From Glutamicibacter sp. JL.03c (GTDB taxonomy: Bacteria; Actinomycetota; Actinomycetes; Actinomycetales; Micrococcaceae): DNA of 64,000 bases. Made by a program: the position numbers and the translations under genes. Location: the NCBI RefSeq assembly GCF_025854375.1, contig NZ_CP107575.1:1302001-1366000 (forward strand), given 5' to 3'. Every line of letters starts with the position of its first letter. Position 1 is the stretch's first letter. The notes under the pieces are model-generated. The model searched no databases. It saw nothing but the letters and a program-made list of their open reading frames with translations, and was not told where the DNA came from. Shown here piece by piece: positions 28,649 to 38,027 of the stretch.

Positions 28649-29146
28649 ATGCCTATCCAAGGAACAGGAACTCGAGACCATTTGAATGCCTTGGAATTAC
28701 GGCGCTCCTTTAGGACCAGCGCGACTAATCTATGGCGGTACCTCGTTGACTCGGATTATCTCGATCAGTGGTTTGGCGCCTGGCAGGGGGACCCCGAGAG
28801 CCGACGGGTACAGGTCACGCTCAGCGCCGAAGAAGGCTCACCTACAGAGTCGGTGGAGATTCTTGATTGCGACCAGCGAGCCTTGCTTCTGGAAGTTCGC
28901 ACGGGTCAGGGCAGCGAAAGCTGGCAGCTGGAACTGCACATCGAGACGCGGGACGAGGGGAGCGAATTGGTCTTCCGGATGCCCGGACTGGACCCGCAGA
29001 TGGCCTCTTCGGTGGGGCCAGGGTGGGAATTCTATCTGGACCGACTAGTCGCTGCGGTGAATGGCAAAGACGCTGGCCTTGTGGTGTTTGAACCGGACTA
29101 CTACCCGGGACTGAGCGACTACTATAAGGCGCTGTTCAACTCATAA
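28649..29146 (+). CDS. SRPBCC (AHSA1-like) domain protein
   Basis: A 165-aa cytoplasmic protein with a START-like (SRPBCC) hydrophobic-cavity fold: LRRSFRTSATNLWRYLVDSDYLDQWFG is the classic entry helix and DYLDQWFG the family mark. I chose the ATG at 28649, which has AGGAGA upstream; an earlier in-frame start at 28604 has no SD. It stands alone, and its ligand is unknown. Confidence 0.8.
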   Translation: MPIQGTGTRDHLNALELRRSFRTSATNLWRYLVDSDYLDQWFGAWQGDPESRRVQVTLSAEEGSPTESVEILDCDQRALLLEVRTGQGSESWQLELHIETRDEGSELVFRMPGLDPQMASSVGPGWEFYLDRLVAAVNGKDAGLVVFEPDYYPGLSDYYKALFNS

Positions 29147-29328
29147 ACCACGAGCTACTCCAATGTGAGATGCCCTGCCTTGGCAGGGCCTCCCAGTTTC
29201 CGGCCATGAGTAATACGTGCACGTCAGTACCGACATGCAAGGAAAATGCGGAACGGGTCGATGCAGCCCAGCAGATTCCGCCCGAACCCCACCGTGGTCT
29301 TGAATGCCGTGTCTTGAGCCAAGAAGAG
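29147..29328. other. Intergenic region, no gene seen
   Basis: About 180 bp between the SRPBCC gene and the exonuclease. I see no gene, RNA or clear terminator. Confidence 0.4.
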
Positions 29329-29334
29329 TAAGCT
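29329..29334 (+). promoter_or_regulatory. -10-like box, probable leaderless start of the exonuclease gene
   Basis: TAAGCT, seven bases, then the GTG at 29342. This picks the GTG over the TTG at 29336. Confidence 0.5.
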
Positions 29335-29341
29335 GTTGGGC

Positions 29342-30343
29342 GTGGCATTGGACTTCACAGCAGTAGATTTTGAGACAGCAAACGGTTTTATCGGCTCCGC
29401 CTGTTCGGTGGGGCTGGTTAAGGTCCGTTCCGGAAAAATCGTTGAAACCGAGCAGTGGCTATTGAAGCCTCCTGTTGGTTTCGACCACTTTGACCCGCGC
29501 AACGTGTCGATCCACCACATCACCCCGGACATGGTTGTCGACGCGCCGCGCGTCACCGAGAAACTGCCAGAATTGCTGGACTTCATTGGCCCGGACGTCC
29601 TGGTAGCGCATAATTCAGCCTTTGATTCAGGCGTCATCCGGGCTGCTTCGGAAGCCAGCGAAATCCCCGTTCCGGAAATCGCGCACCTGTGCACTGTGAA
29701 GCTCTCCCGCAAGGCCTACGACCTGCCCAGCTATTCGCTGCCCTTCGTTGCTGAAGAAGCGGGGCATCCGATTGAAAACCACCACGAAGCGCTCGCCGAC
29801 TCCACGGCCTGCGCTTGGGCCATGATCGATATGGCCGAGCGCAGCGGCTTTGGCTCCTTGTTGGAAACGGCTGACCACTACGGCGTGCGTTTGGGGCTGA
29901 CCTCGGCTTGGCAGCCGGGGGATGAATATTCTCGTGCTACTCGCGACGCCCGTGGGTGGCTAGCCTCCGGCCACCCATTGCCACCACAGGACGTGTTCAA
30001 TAACTGGCCCCAGGAGGGGCCGAATCCGTCTCCGAATCCCGAAGCTGATCCGGGGCATCCGCTCTATGGGCAGATCATGGTCTTCACCGGGAACTTGGCA
30101 CTGCCACGCCCGCAGGCCAAGGAACTCGCAGCAGAACATGGAGCGCAAACGGCATCCCGTGTTACCCGTACAACGACAGCTCTGGTTGTCGGCGATGGAT
30201 TCGTCCCGCAGGACCTGGCTAATGGCCGGTTGACCAACAAGGCCAAGCACGTCTTGCGCCTGCGGGAGAAGGGGCAGAAAGTCACCATCATTTCCGAAGG
30301 CGAATTCATGCAGATGGTCGGTGGCTTCGGGCTCACCGCCTGA
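29342..30343 (+). CDS. DEDDh 3'-5' exonuclease with C-terminal BRCT domain
   Basis: A 333-aa protein. The N-terminal DnaQ-like exonuclease has Exo I DFET, Exo II VAHNSAFDSGV and Exo III with HHEALADSTACA (His and Asp). After a Pro-rich linker near residues 220-240, the C-terminal ~90 residues are a BRCT domain (GQIMVFTGN, RVTRTTTALVVGDG, NKAKHVLRLREKGQKVTIISEGEF). Exonuclease-BRCT proteins probably act at DNA ends or nicks in repair. The start is the GTG at 29342, fixed by a leaderless promoter. Confidence 0.92.
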   Translation: MALDFTAVDFETANGFIGSACSVGLVKVRSGKIVETEQWLLKPPVGFDHFDPRNVSIHHITPDMVVDAPRVTEKLPELLDFIGPDVLVAHNSAFDSGVIRAASEASEIPVPEIAHLCTVKLSRKAYDLPSYSLPFVAEEAGHPIENHHEALADSTACAWAMIDMAERSGFGSLLETADHYGVRLGLTSAWQPGDEYSRATRDARGWLASGHPLPPQDVFNNWPQEGPNPSPNPEADPGHPLYGQIMVFTGNLALPRPQAKELAAEHGAQTASRVTRTTTALVVGDGFVPQDLANGRLTNKAKHVLRLREKGQKVTIISEGEFMQMVGGFGLTA

Positions 30344-30356
30344 TCGAAGCCAGATA

Positions 30357-30398
30357 GGCAATCGGTGGCCGGCTCATTCGAGCCGGCCACCGATTGCC
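30357..30398. terminator. Bidirectional terminator (exonuclease / ARH-like gene)
   Basis: Perfect 19-bp inverted repeat with a four-base loop between the convergent stops. Short AATTT and ATCTGG tracts follow on the two strands. Confidence 0.75.
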
Positions 30399-30414
30399 AA
30401 TTTCAAGGCCATAA

Positions 30415-31353
30415 TCAGACCAGCAGAGCCATCCAGCGATCATGCAATTCGGAAATGATGTCGTCCAGCGCGCTGGCAGGACGCTCGCCAACAGCTTCGG
30501 TGCCATAGACCGCCGCCAGCAAGGCAACGGCGTAGGCATCAACCTCAGGATCGCGGTCTTCCGGAACGGACACCACCGATTCAGGAGCTGCCGCCACATC
30601 TGACTCGGCCGATTCGTCCTCGGAAGCATCGCCGAAGTAGGCGTTGTAAGCATCTTCAGGGGACAGCGCAATATTCTCGCGGATCCTTGCCACCACGCTG
30701 CCAAGAGCCTCGGCCGATGGACCCTCCAGATCGACGAGCAGGTCCTCCCACTCGCCAGCCGACTCCTCGGAACGCTCCATCGCCGATCGAATGATCTTTG
30801 CCGCGGCTACCGAAGTCTTTGCAGCTTGGGCATCATGTGTCAAGAATGCTGCCGAACGGGCCAGGGCTTCGGTCGTGCCCAACGGAACGCGGGCCAACAA
30901 CGCGGTGATCGCCGCGCGAGGCAATACACCGGTCGAGTCAGCTCCGGCGCCGGTTGGGCGCCCAGCCTGGCCCATGTCGGCACTGTTCAACCCGGAGATA
31001 TTCTGTGGATCGCCGTGAGCGATCTTCTCGAAAATCTCAACGTTGGGGAATTCGCTATCGATCCAGCGGCCCAAAGGTTCAGGCGCGCCGGTTGGGAAAG
31101 TCCCGGTGAGCTTTTTGTAGCTGCGAAGCGCGGCAAGCCACATGCAGGCCGCCTCGTCGCTAGCAACACCATCACGAGCCCACTCCAACGCCTCTAGCAG
31201 GCCATCGGCCAGATAGAGGGGGAGGATTTCGGTGGCACCGGGGTCGATGTCGTCACGGGCGTGGGTTGCGCCGTCGGCTAGGCCGAGGAGGATCGCAAAC
31301 ACCTTGTCTGAGTAGTTCTCTGGCAGGAGTACAGATTCACCGGTTTCATTCAC
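30415..31353 (-). CDS. ADP-ribosylglycohydrolase-like protein, probably inactive
   Basis: A 312-aa all-helical protein with weak similarity to the ADP-ribosylglycohydrolase (ARH/DraG) fold. I recognise ILLGLADGATHAR (in place of GxxxGDALG), GVLPRAAITALLA (cf. GALMRAAP) and ARSAAFLTHDAQAA (cf. THxHPEA). The metal-binding TDDT motif and the C-terminal GGDxDT motif are missing, so hydrolase activity is unlikely. An acidic Asp/Glu/Ser-rich stretch lies at about 240-275. The gene is divergent from sbcD, with about 50 bases between starts. Assignment is by weak motif match only. Confidence 0.6.
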   Translation of the reverse strand: MNETGESVLLPENYSDKVFAILLGLADGATHARDDIDPGATEILPLYLADGLLEALEWARDGVASDEAACMWLAALRSYKKLTGTFPTGAPEPLGRWIDSEFPNVEIFEKIAHGDPQNISGLNSADMGQAGRPTGAGADSTGVLPRAAITALLARVPLGTTEALARSAAFLTHDAQAAKTSVAAAKIIRSAMERSEESAGEWEDLLVDLEGPSAEALGSVVARIRENIALSPEDAYNAYFGDASEDESAESDVAAAPESVVSVPEDRDPEVDAYAVALLAAVYGTEAVGERPASALDDIISELHDRWMALLV

Positions 31354-31391
31354 AGCTCCATTCTAATGTCCAAGTTGTCCCCGACATTGCA

Positions 31392-31397
31392 TATGGT
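31392..31397 (+). promoter_or_regulatory. -10-like box, probable leaderless start of sbcD
   Basis: TATGGT followed by exactly seven bases and the ATG at 31405. Confidence 0.5.
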
Positions 31398-31404
31398 TGG
31401 AAAT

Positions 31405-32571
31405 ATGCGATTGCTACACACCTCTGATTGGCATCTGGGCCGCACCTTCCACGGCGCATCCCTGATCGATGCCCAGCGCAGCGTGCTACAGGAAATCATC
31501 AATGTCACGGCCAATCAGCAGGTTCAGGCGGTGCTGATCTCCGGCGATATCTACGACCGGGCGTTGCCCCACGTGGACGCAGTCCAGCTGTGCAACTGGG
31601 CGCTGCGGGAACTGCGGGCCACCGGGGCCACCATCATCATTACCAGCGGCAATCATGATTCGGCCTCGCGCCTCGGATTTGGCGCAGAGCTTTTGGATAG
31701 CGCCGGGGTGCACATCATTGCTGATATCGATCGCATGGTCCATCCCGTGCTGTGCGAGGCGGGCGATCACCAGGTCGCCATTTTTGGCATTCCCTACCTG
31801 GAGCCCCGCATGGTGATGGAGCGGCTGGGAGCTACTAAAGCCAGCCATGAATCGGTGGTGCGGGCGGCTATCGGAGAGATCGATCAGCACCTCGAGGCAG
31901 TGGACCACGGCGGGAAGCCAGTGGTTGCTATCGCGATGGCGCACCTCTTCGCAGCGGGCGGCATCGGCAGCGATTCAGAGCGCGAACTGAGCACAGGAAA
32001 CCTTGACGTGGTTCCCGTAGAGCTTTTCGAGCACTTCGATTATGCCGCCTTGGGACACCTGCATGGGCGCCAAAAGGTGCGCGAACATGTGCGCTATTCG
32101 GGTTCTCCCATGGCCTACTCATTCTCCGAGGTCAATCAAACCAAGGGCATGTGGCTGATCGATACCAGCGCAGATGGCATCGAATCGGTGCGGGAAGTCT
32201 TGCTGGCCGTACCCAAGAAATTAGCTGTCCTGAAAGGAAAGCTGCCGGATCTTCTCAGTGATCCGGACCTTGAGCACGCCACCGAGGCATGGTGCCAGAT
32301 CACGCTCACCGATGCGCAGCGTCCCGCCGATGCTATGACAGCATTGCGAACTCGTTTCCCTGATACGGTCGTGCTGAATTTCGCTCCCGAAGGCGGAGCG
32401 GAAAACAGCGCTCCATCCACGTATGCGCAGCGAATGGCCAAGGCGACAAGCACCGAAGACGTGGTCGGCGACTTCATGGAGCATGTCCGCGAACGCTCGG
32501 CTGATGAAGCTGAACGCGAGGTCATCAGCACAGTTATCCGAGCTACTCGCGAATCGCAGGTGAGCCAGTGA
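31405..32571 (+). CDS. sbcD: SbcD, nuclease subunit of the SbcCD exonuclease
   Basis: Mre11-type nuclease that cleaves hairpins and protein-blocked DNA ends with SbcC. The 388-aa protein begins RLLHTSDWHLGRTFHG (metal site I), has SGDIYDR (II), SGNHDS (III) and a C-terminal GHLHG (V). I chose the ATG at 31405, where the family starts and where a leaderless promoter lies. An earlier in-frame start at 31366 adds 13 residues with no homology. It overlaps sbcC by four bases. Confidence 0.96.
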   Translation: MRLLHTSDWHLGRTFHGASLIDAQRSVLQEIINVTANQQVQAVLISGDIYDRALPHVDAVQLCNWALRELRATGATIIITSGNHDSASRLGFGAELLDSAGVHIIADIDRMVHPVLCEAGDHQVAIFGIPYLEPRMVMERLGATKASHESVVRAAIGEIDQHLEAVDHGGKPVVAIAMAHLFAAGGIGSDSERELSTGNLDVVPVELFEHFDYAALGHLHGRQKVREHVRYSGSPMAYSFSEVNQTKGMWLIDTSADGIESVREVLLAVPKKLAVLKGKLPDLLSDPDLEHATEAWCQITLTDAQRPADAMTALRTRFPDTVVLNFAPEGGAENSAPSTYAQRMAKATSTEDVVGDFMEHVRERSADEAEREVISTVIRATRESQVSQ

Positions 32572-35500
32572 GAATTCATAAGCTCCAGATCCAGGCCTTC
32601 GGCCCCTTCGCCGGCAGCGAGCAGATCGACTTCGACGAGCTTGCCGAAGGCGGACTGTTCCTCCTTGATGGCCCAACGGGTGCAGGCAAATCCAGCATTC
32701 TCGATGCAATATGTTATGCCCTCTATGGTTCGCTGCCTGGCAGTCGCACCGGCAGCCGCCAGATTCGTTCTGATCATGCTCCCGCGGAAGTGGCTCCAGA
32801 GGTAACCTGCGAGCTGACCATTGGTGATCGCCGCTTCGAAGTGACCCGGTCACCAGCGTGGATGCGCCCTTCAAAGCGCGGCAAGAACAGGACCACGGAA
32901 CAAAAAGCTTCGAGCCTGCTCAGGGAATTCACGTCACAGGGGTGGAAGGAACTCTCGACCCGCAACGACGAGGTGGGACATGTGCTCGGCAGCCTCCTGG
33001 GACTCGACCGTGATCAGTTCACCAAAGTGGTCATGCTGCCCCAGGGCGGGTTTGCCGATTTCCTCAGAGCCAAAGCGAAGGACCGCGAGGATCTCTTGGC
33101 TAATCTCTTTGACACGAGCGACTACGCACGTATCGAAGAGGAATTCTCGTCGCGCCTGGCAGAAGAACGCAAAAAATCCGAAAGCGTCGAAGCACGCTTG
33201 AGCGCGGTTGAAGATGCCATTCATTCTGAAGCACGAGCCTTCCTGGCAGGCCGCGAACAGCCCGATGATGCTGAAGAGCACTTTGCCGGGTACCGTATCC
33301 GGATTGAACAGATTCTCCAATTGGCCGAGGCAGAAGCCGCGAAGCTGAAAGTTAACCGGTCTCGCACTGGCGATGTGGTGCGGGCGCTGGATGAGCGCCG
33401 CCGCCTCTTCGCACGGCACAGCGAACTGAAAACCATGCAGCAGCGCTATGCCGAGAATCATGAAGCAGCGGTGATCGCCGGAGGCAGGCTGGAAAAAGAT
33501 GCCCAAGCCAGTTCGGTGCGGGCCTATCTCGCGCAGTCGAAAAGCGCTCAGGCCACCGTGGATGAATGCTCGCTGGCCTGGAAGCGGCTGCAACGTTGGC
33601 TCAGCGAAGAAATTGGGCTATCCAGTGACGCGACGTCCGCGGGCCTGGAGGCCTTGCGCCAGCACAGCCAACAGGTTGCAGCGGAATTAGCCGTCGCCAA
33701 GTCAGCGCTGGATGAAGAACAACGCCGTGTTCCATTGGCCAACGAGGTTGCGCAGGCCAAGCAACGCGCCACCGAGCATGAACAGAACCGGGTGAGCGCC
33801 GAAGCCGCAGTTGCGCGGCTTTCAAGTGAACGCGAGGAATTGGCCAGCGGAGACGTGGATCAGGTCGCTGCGGGGGACAAGCTGCACCAGGCCAAGGAAT
33901 GCCAGCAGCTAGTGGAAACGCAAATCGCCCACGCAATCGCCCGCGATGACCTGGAGGAAAAGGTCCTCTCGGCCCGCGAAGCGGCCAGCGCACAAGAGCT
34001 GAAGATTGTCGAAGCGGAGAAGAGATTGTTGGCTCTTCGCACGGAGCAATTGGGCCAAAGCGCGTTGCGCCTTGCCGCTGCCTTGGAAGACGGGCAACCC
34101 TGCTTGGTCTGCGGCTCGGCGGAGCACCCCGCCCCGGCGATGGCAGATGCGGACGCGACGCTGATTGATGACGAACAGATCCAGCGATCCGAGGCGCAGG
34201 TGGCCGAGGCCCGCGCTGCTGGGCAAAAGGCTGCCCAGGCTCGCGATACGCTGCAGGCCAAATTGGAAACGGCGCAACTGTCTGCCGGCGGGAAAAGCGT
34301 TGCTGAATTGCGGGTGGAACTTGGCCGCGCGCAGGAGGAACTGGAGTTTGTTCGAAAGCACCAGACCGAAGTCACCGCTCGCATCACGAAACTTGAACAG
34401 CTTCGCGCACGAATCGAGCAATTGACCGCGCGGGCAGCCCAGGCTGGCATCGAATACGCCACCGCGCACCAGAATGCCCAATCGCTCAGTGCCCAGTTGC
34501 AGGAGCTTGATGCCAGGCTCCAGGAACTGCGCAGCGGCAAAAAGAACCTCTTGGTGCAAGTGGCAGAGCTTCAAGGGAAATCAGATGGCCTGGCACAATC
34601 GGTTCACGCCTTGCAAATGCTGATCGACGCTCGCGTAGCGCTGGGCAAGGCGGAATCCTCGTGGAATACCGAACGCCAAGCCGCCGGGTTTGACACCGTT
34701 GAAGACTTCGCAGCGGCGATCCTTGATGACGAGGCGAGGGAGCGTTTGCGCCAGTTGCACCGCGCGGATGCAGATCTTTGCAGCGCCATCGCCACCTTGG
34801 AAAAATCAGAGGACTACCGTGCCGCCGAAGAGCTGCATGCCAAGGGCCTTGGTGCGCCGAGCGACGAAGAGCTCCAGGACGCGCGGGCGCAAGCTGCCAG
34901 CTCAGAAGGACACTACGAAGCTGCCCGCGAACAAGTTGTCTTGGCAGCCACGCGTTTGGAACGCCATGACCAGGCAGTCGATGAATTGCAGCGATTGCGG
35001 GCCGATGCCGGCCCGGTCATCGAAGCGTACCGCCGTCTTCGCGGGCTCGCCGAAGTCATCAGGGGCGGGGGAGAGAACCTCTACAAGATGACCCTGAGCA
35101 CCTATGTCCTGGCAGCGCGGCTGGAGGAAGTGGCAATGGCCGCTACCGAGCGTTTGGATGCGATGTCCGGCGGTCGTTATTCGCTGCACCACGACGACTC
35201 AAAGCAGGGAAATGCCAAGTCCGGGCTGGGGCTCCGGGTGCTTGACTCGTGGACTGGCAAGTACCGGGAAACCCAGACACTCTCCGGTGGCGAGACGTTC
35301 ATGGCGTCGTTGGCATTGGCCCTGGGGCTAGCGGATGTGATTTCCCATCACTCAGGCGCCGTGGACATGCAGACGCTCTTCGTAGACGAGGGCTTCGGCT
35401 CCTTGGACGCCGAGACCCTCGAAGAGGTGATGCAGGCTCTGGAGAATCTGCGCGCTGGCGGACGAACCATCGGCTTGGTCTCGCACGTTGCCGAGATGAA

Positions 35501-35588
35501 ACAACGCATCACCAATCGGGTCTCGGTGCTCAAGACCCAGCACGGATCTGCGATTCTGCGAGACGGCCTGATGTTAGCTTCCCCATAG
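32568..35588 (+). CDS. sbcC: SbcC, SMC-like ATPase of the SbcCD complex
   Basis: Rad50-type ATPase that forms the clamp around DNA with SbcD. The 1006-aa protein has Walker A GPTGAGKSS near residue 34, long coiled coils (about 180-500 and 530-840), a zinc hook CLVCG near residue 512, the signature LSGGETFMASLALALGLAD near residue 904 and Walker B LFVDEGFGSLD near 936. The GTG start at 32568 overlaps the sbcD stop. It is complete and of normal length. Confidence 0.97.
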   Translation: MRIHKLQIQAFGPFAGSEQIDFDELAEGGLFLLDGPTGAGKSSILDAICYALYGSLPGSRTGSRQIRSDHAPAEVAPEVTCELTIGDRRFEVTRSPAWMRPSKRGKNRTTEQKASSLLREFTSQGWKELSTRNDEVGHVLGSLLGLDRDQFTKVVMLPQGGFADFLRAKAKDREDLLANLFDTSDYARIEEEFSSRLAEERKKSESVEARLSAVEDAIHSEARAFLAGREQPDDAEEHFAGYRIRIEQILQLAEAEAAKLKVNRSRTGDVVRALDERRRLFARHSELKTMQQRYAENHEAAVIAGGRLEKDAQASSVRAYLAQSKSAQATVDECSLAWKRLQRWLSEEIGLSSDATSAGLEALRQHSQQVAAELAVAKSALDEEQRRVPLANEVAQAKQRATEHEQNRVSAEAAVARLSSEREELASGDVDQVAAGDKLHQAKECQQLVETQIAHAIARDDLEEKVLSAREAASAQELKIVEAEKRLLALRTEQLGQSALRLAAALEDGQPCLVCGSAEHPAPAMADADATLIDDEQIQRSEAQVAEARAAGQKAAQARDTLQAKLETAQLSAGGKSVAELRVELGRAQEELEFVRKHQTEVTARITKLEQLRARIEQLTARAAQAGIEYATAHQNAQSLSAQLQELDARLQELRSGKKNLLVQVAELQGKSDGLAQSVHALQMLIDARVALGKAESSWNTERQAAGFDTVEDFAAAILDDEARERLRQLHRADADLCSAIATLEKSEDYRAAEELHAKGLGAPSDEELQDARAQAASSEGHYEAAREQVVLAATRLERHDQAVDELQRLRADAGPVIEAYRRLRGLAEVIRGGGENLYKMTLSTYVLAARLEEVAMAATERLDAMSGGRYSLHHDDSKQGNAKSGLGLRVLDSWTGKYRETQTLSGGETFMASLALALGLADVISHHSGAVDMQTLFVDEGFGSLDAETLEEVMQALENLRAGGRTIGLVSHVAEMKQRITNRVSVLKTQHGSAILRDGLMLASP

Positions 35589-35703
35589 GATTGGACTTGG
35601 CCGGTGGCGGTGGCTATCTTGAAGGTAGTGCCATCAGGCATGTCTGGGAAATATTGTGCGTCGGGGGGTGTGGGACGACGCACGCTTCGTTATGGAGTTT
35701 TTG

Positions 35704-36978
35704 ATGACTCAGTATGCGTTGTCGAATGAAAACCGCGAAGACCCGGCGATGAAATCCGGATACTCCGCGCTTGTTCCCTTGGTAGGGGCTCCCTTCCTGC
35801 CTCTTACATTTCTAGCCCGCCTGCCTCTAGCGATGCTGACCATCGGGTCCATGACCTTGGTGACCGCCACAACGGGATCTTATGCCTTAGGCGGTCTTGC
35901 CGCGGCCATGGTTGGCCTTGGCTCAGCCGTGGGTGGACCGGGCATTGGCTATTTGGCCGACCGTTTCGGGCAGCGCCCGATCTTGATCACCGTCGCCTTG
36001 ATCCACAGCGTTCTGCTGGTCCTGCTGACCCTGCTGGGAAATAGCGGCCCAGATCTCTCGGTGGGCCTATTGGTCCTCATGTGCCTGGTTACCGGTGCCA
36101 CCGGACCCCAGGTAGGGCCGATGTCCCGGGTGCGGTGGATTGCCATGACCCGTCAGCAGAAGAAAAATCCGAAGGTCCTCTCTGCAGCGTTGAGCCTGGA
36201 ATCGATGTTTGACGAACTGGGATTCGTTTTCGGCCCGGTAGCAGTAGGGCTTCTTGCTTCGCTGGTGAACCCGGTGCTGCCGTTGTATCTTGCGGCCATC
36301 ATGACCCTGGTCCTGGTACCAATTTTTGCCACGCACTCCACCGGAATGGCGGTGAAGCCCGCCAAGATGTCAAAGTCGGCCGAAAAGGTGCGAGTCTCAG
36401 GCACCCAGGTGGCCGCGATCAGCGCCTTGGTGCTGGGCATGATCGCATTGGGAACGGTCTTCGGCTCATCGGCTGCTGGCACGTTGGCTTTCGCCGGAGA
36501 GCAAGGGAACTCGAATGAAGGTGGCTTGCTCTATGGTGCCATGGGACTATCCAGTGCGATTGCCGCCATCTCAGTCGCGGCGTGGCCACAGTACTTCCGC
36601 CAGATCAACCGGTGGATTCTTTGCGGTGCACTGCTGACCGTGCTGAGCTTTGGCCTGCACCTGGCCGATAGCACTCCATGGATGATTGTGGCACTATTTG
36701 TCGCTGGCTTTGCCGTGGGCCCAGTCATTGTCACCGTCATGACCTTGGGCGGCGAAGTGGCTCCAGCGTCGCGGCTCTCCACGGTGATGACCATGCTCTC
36801 GGCAGGCATCGTTGTCGGCACCGCAATCGGCAATGGCCTTGCAGGAGTCTTCGCGGACTCGCTGGGCTACCTCGGGGCGTTCTGGGTCTCCACCGGAGGC
36901 GCGCTGGTCATCCTGCTCGCTGCCTTGACGATGAAGGCCATCGTCGCGAAGTCGCCGTCGCTCTCGCGGGTCCGCTAG
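35704..36978 (+). CDS. MFS transporter
   Basis: A 424-aa transporter with 12 predicted transmembrane helices. The MFS loop motif is GIGYLADRFGQRP after helix 2. I chose the ATG at 35704, which has GGAG eight bases upstream. The sequence fits the drug or sugar-efflux side of MFS, with no substrate-specific motif. It lies 115 bp downstream of sbcC and is probably independent of it. Confidence 0.85.
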   Translation: MTQYALSNENREDPAMKSGYSALVPLVGAPFLPLTFLARLPLAMLTIGSMTLVTATTGSYALGGLAAAMVGLGSAVGGPGIGYLADRFGQRPILITVALIHSVLLVLLTLLGNSGPDLSVGLLVLMCLVTGATGPQVGPMSRVRWIAMTRQQKKNPKVLSAALSLESMFDELGFVFGPVAVGLLASLVNPVLPLYLAAIMTLVLVPIFATHSTGMAVKPAKMSKSAEKVRVSGTQVAAISALVLGMIALGTVFGSSAAGTLAFAGEQGNSNEGGLLYGAMGLSSAIAAISVAAWPQYFRQINRWILCGALLTVLSFGLHLADSTPWMIVALFVAGFAVGPVIVTVMTLGGEVAPASRLSTVMTMLSAGIVVGTAIGNGLAGVFADSLGYLGAFWVSTGGALVILLAALTMKAIVAKSPSLSRVR

Positions 36979-36994
36979 CCAGCTCGCCCGCCGC

Positions 36995-37048
36995 AAAACA
37001 GCTCACCCGTCGTGGATCTTGAACGATCCACGACGGGTGAGCTGTTTT
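36995..37048. terminator. Bidirectional terminator (MFS / IclR)
   Basis: Perfect 24-bp inverted repeat (36995-37018 and 37025-37048) with A4 and T4 ends and a six-base loop. Each strand reads T4 after the stem, so it can terminate both convergent transcripts. Confidence 0.92.
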
Positions 37049-37065
37049 AGTGAATCGACTGGTGC

Positions 37066-37761
37066 TCAGCCAACCAGTTTCCGGTTGATCCGGCGGGCGG
37101 CGAGCTTCAGTGCTTCGATGACCGGTTCATGGGAATCCACGGTGCTCGTGGCGAAGACTACCGCAAGGGCTGCGGGAGTCTGTCCTGGCTGTTCGATGGG
37201 CACGGCCAGCGAGGTCACGCCCTGTATCACTTCATTCTCGCTGGTGGCGTAGCCTTCGCTACGAGCCTGGACCGCGGCCTCGCGGTAAGCGACGGTGGTA
37301 TCCATCGCTTCCCACTGATCTTTGCTGTAGTGCGATTGGATGGCGATGCCTGCCGCTCCAACATCCATGCCGTGCACCGATCCAGGGCGGTGGACGATGG
37401 CTCGTTGCGAATTGAGCGGTGAAACGGACTGCAAGGTGGTGCACAGGTCGTATTCCCACACTGCGACAAATGCGGTCATCGACAATTCGTTGGCCAGTGT
37501 GGTCAGCTCTACGGTGGCGGCGGCCTGCAAATCGTGCTCAACCGAGCGGGCCAGCACGGCCAGCCCCGACGCGGAGCGGATGTGGCCTGCTTCGTCGCGA
37601 TTGAGCAGGTGGTGCTGCTCCAGAGTACGGATGATGCGATAGGCAATGGAGCGGTGGACCTCGAGCTTTTCGGCAATTTCGTCAATCGAAAGGTGCACCG
37701 GGGAATTGGCGACGATTTCTAGGACGCGAATGCCACGGGAAAGCGTCTGGGAAGTAGGCAT
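37066..37761 (-). CDS. IclR family transcriptional regulator
   Basis: A 231-aa regulator. The N-terminal winged helix (LSRGIRVLEIVANS, LSIDEIAEKLEVHRSIAYRIIRTL) is followed by the IclR effector domain with LASAVEHDL-type and GSVHGMDVGAAGIAI segments and a C-terminal SLAVPIEQPGQTPAALAVV. It is divergent from an MHS-type transporter, so the transporter is its likely target, with a dicarboxylate or aromatic acid as likely effector. The effector is inferred. Confidence 0.9.
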   Translation of the reverse strand: MPTSQTLSRGIRVLEIVANSPVHLSIDEIAEKLEVHRSIAYRIIRTLEQHHLLNRDEAGHIRSASGLAVLARSVEHDLQAAATVELTTLANELSMTAFVAVWEYDLCTTLQSVSPLNSQRAIVHRPGSVHGMDVGAAGIAIQSHYSKDQWEAMDTTVAYREAAVQARSEGYATSENEVIQGVTSLAVPIEQPGQTPAALAVVFATSTVDSHEPVIEALKLAARRINRKLVG

Positions 37762-37941
37762 GGAACTTCAATCTGGCGCCTGGCATTGGTCAATGCCTGG
37801 TAGCGCCCTCGCTGTGAGCCTTGCGACTGCTGAATGGTTGCTCTAGCTGCAATTTTAGTCGTTCTCTATTAGAACATCGAATTCTTTTCCGTCATGGCGC
37901 GCGGGCCATGGTTCGGATGTTCGCTCGGACAAGCACTAGTG

Positions 37942-37971
37942 TTGTGATCTGATTCACTGTCAGACTATGAT
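37942..37971 (+). promoter_or_regulatory. Promoter of the MHS transporter gene
   Basis: TTGTGA, 18-bp spacer, TATGAT. The expected transcription start is near 37978, just before the inverted repeat at 37987. Confidence 0.5.
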
Positions 37972-37986
37972 TGTGAGCATAACAAA

Positions 37987-38002
37987 CCGTCCGAACGGTC
38001 GG
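37987..38002. promoter_or_regulatory. Interrupted palindrome, probable operator
   Basis: CCGTCCGAACGGTCGG is a perfect palindrome of the form CCGnCCGnnCGGnCGG. It lies between the promoter and the MHS transporter start, as expected for a repressor. The IclR protein encoded next door is the natural candidate, though TetR proteins can also bind this pattern. Confidence 0.6.
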
Positions 38003-38027
38003 TAAAGTAACGTGCAAAGGGCAACTC

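Noticed and set aside
29224-29712. Minus-strand open frame over the exonuclease start
   Set aside because: It covers the exonuclease coding sequence and has no homology or SD.
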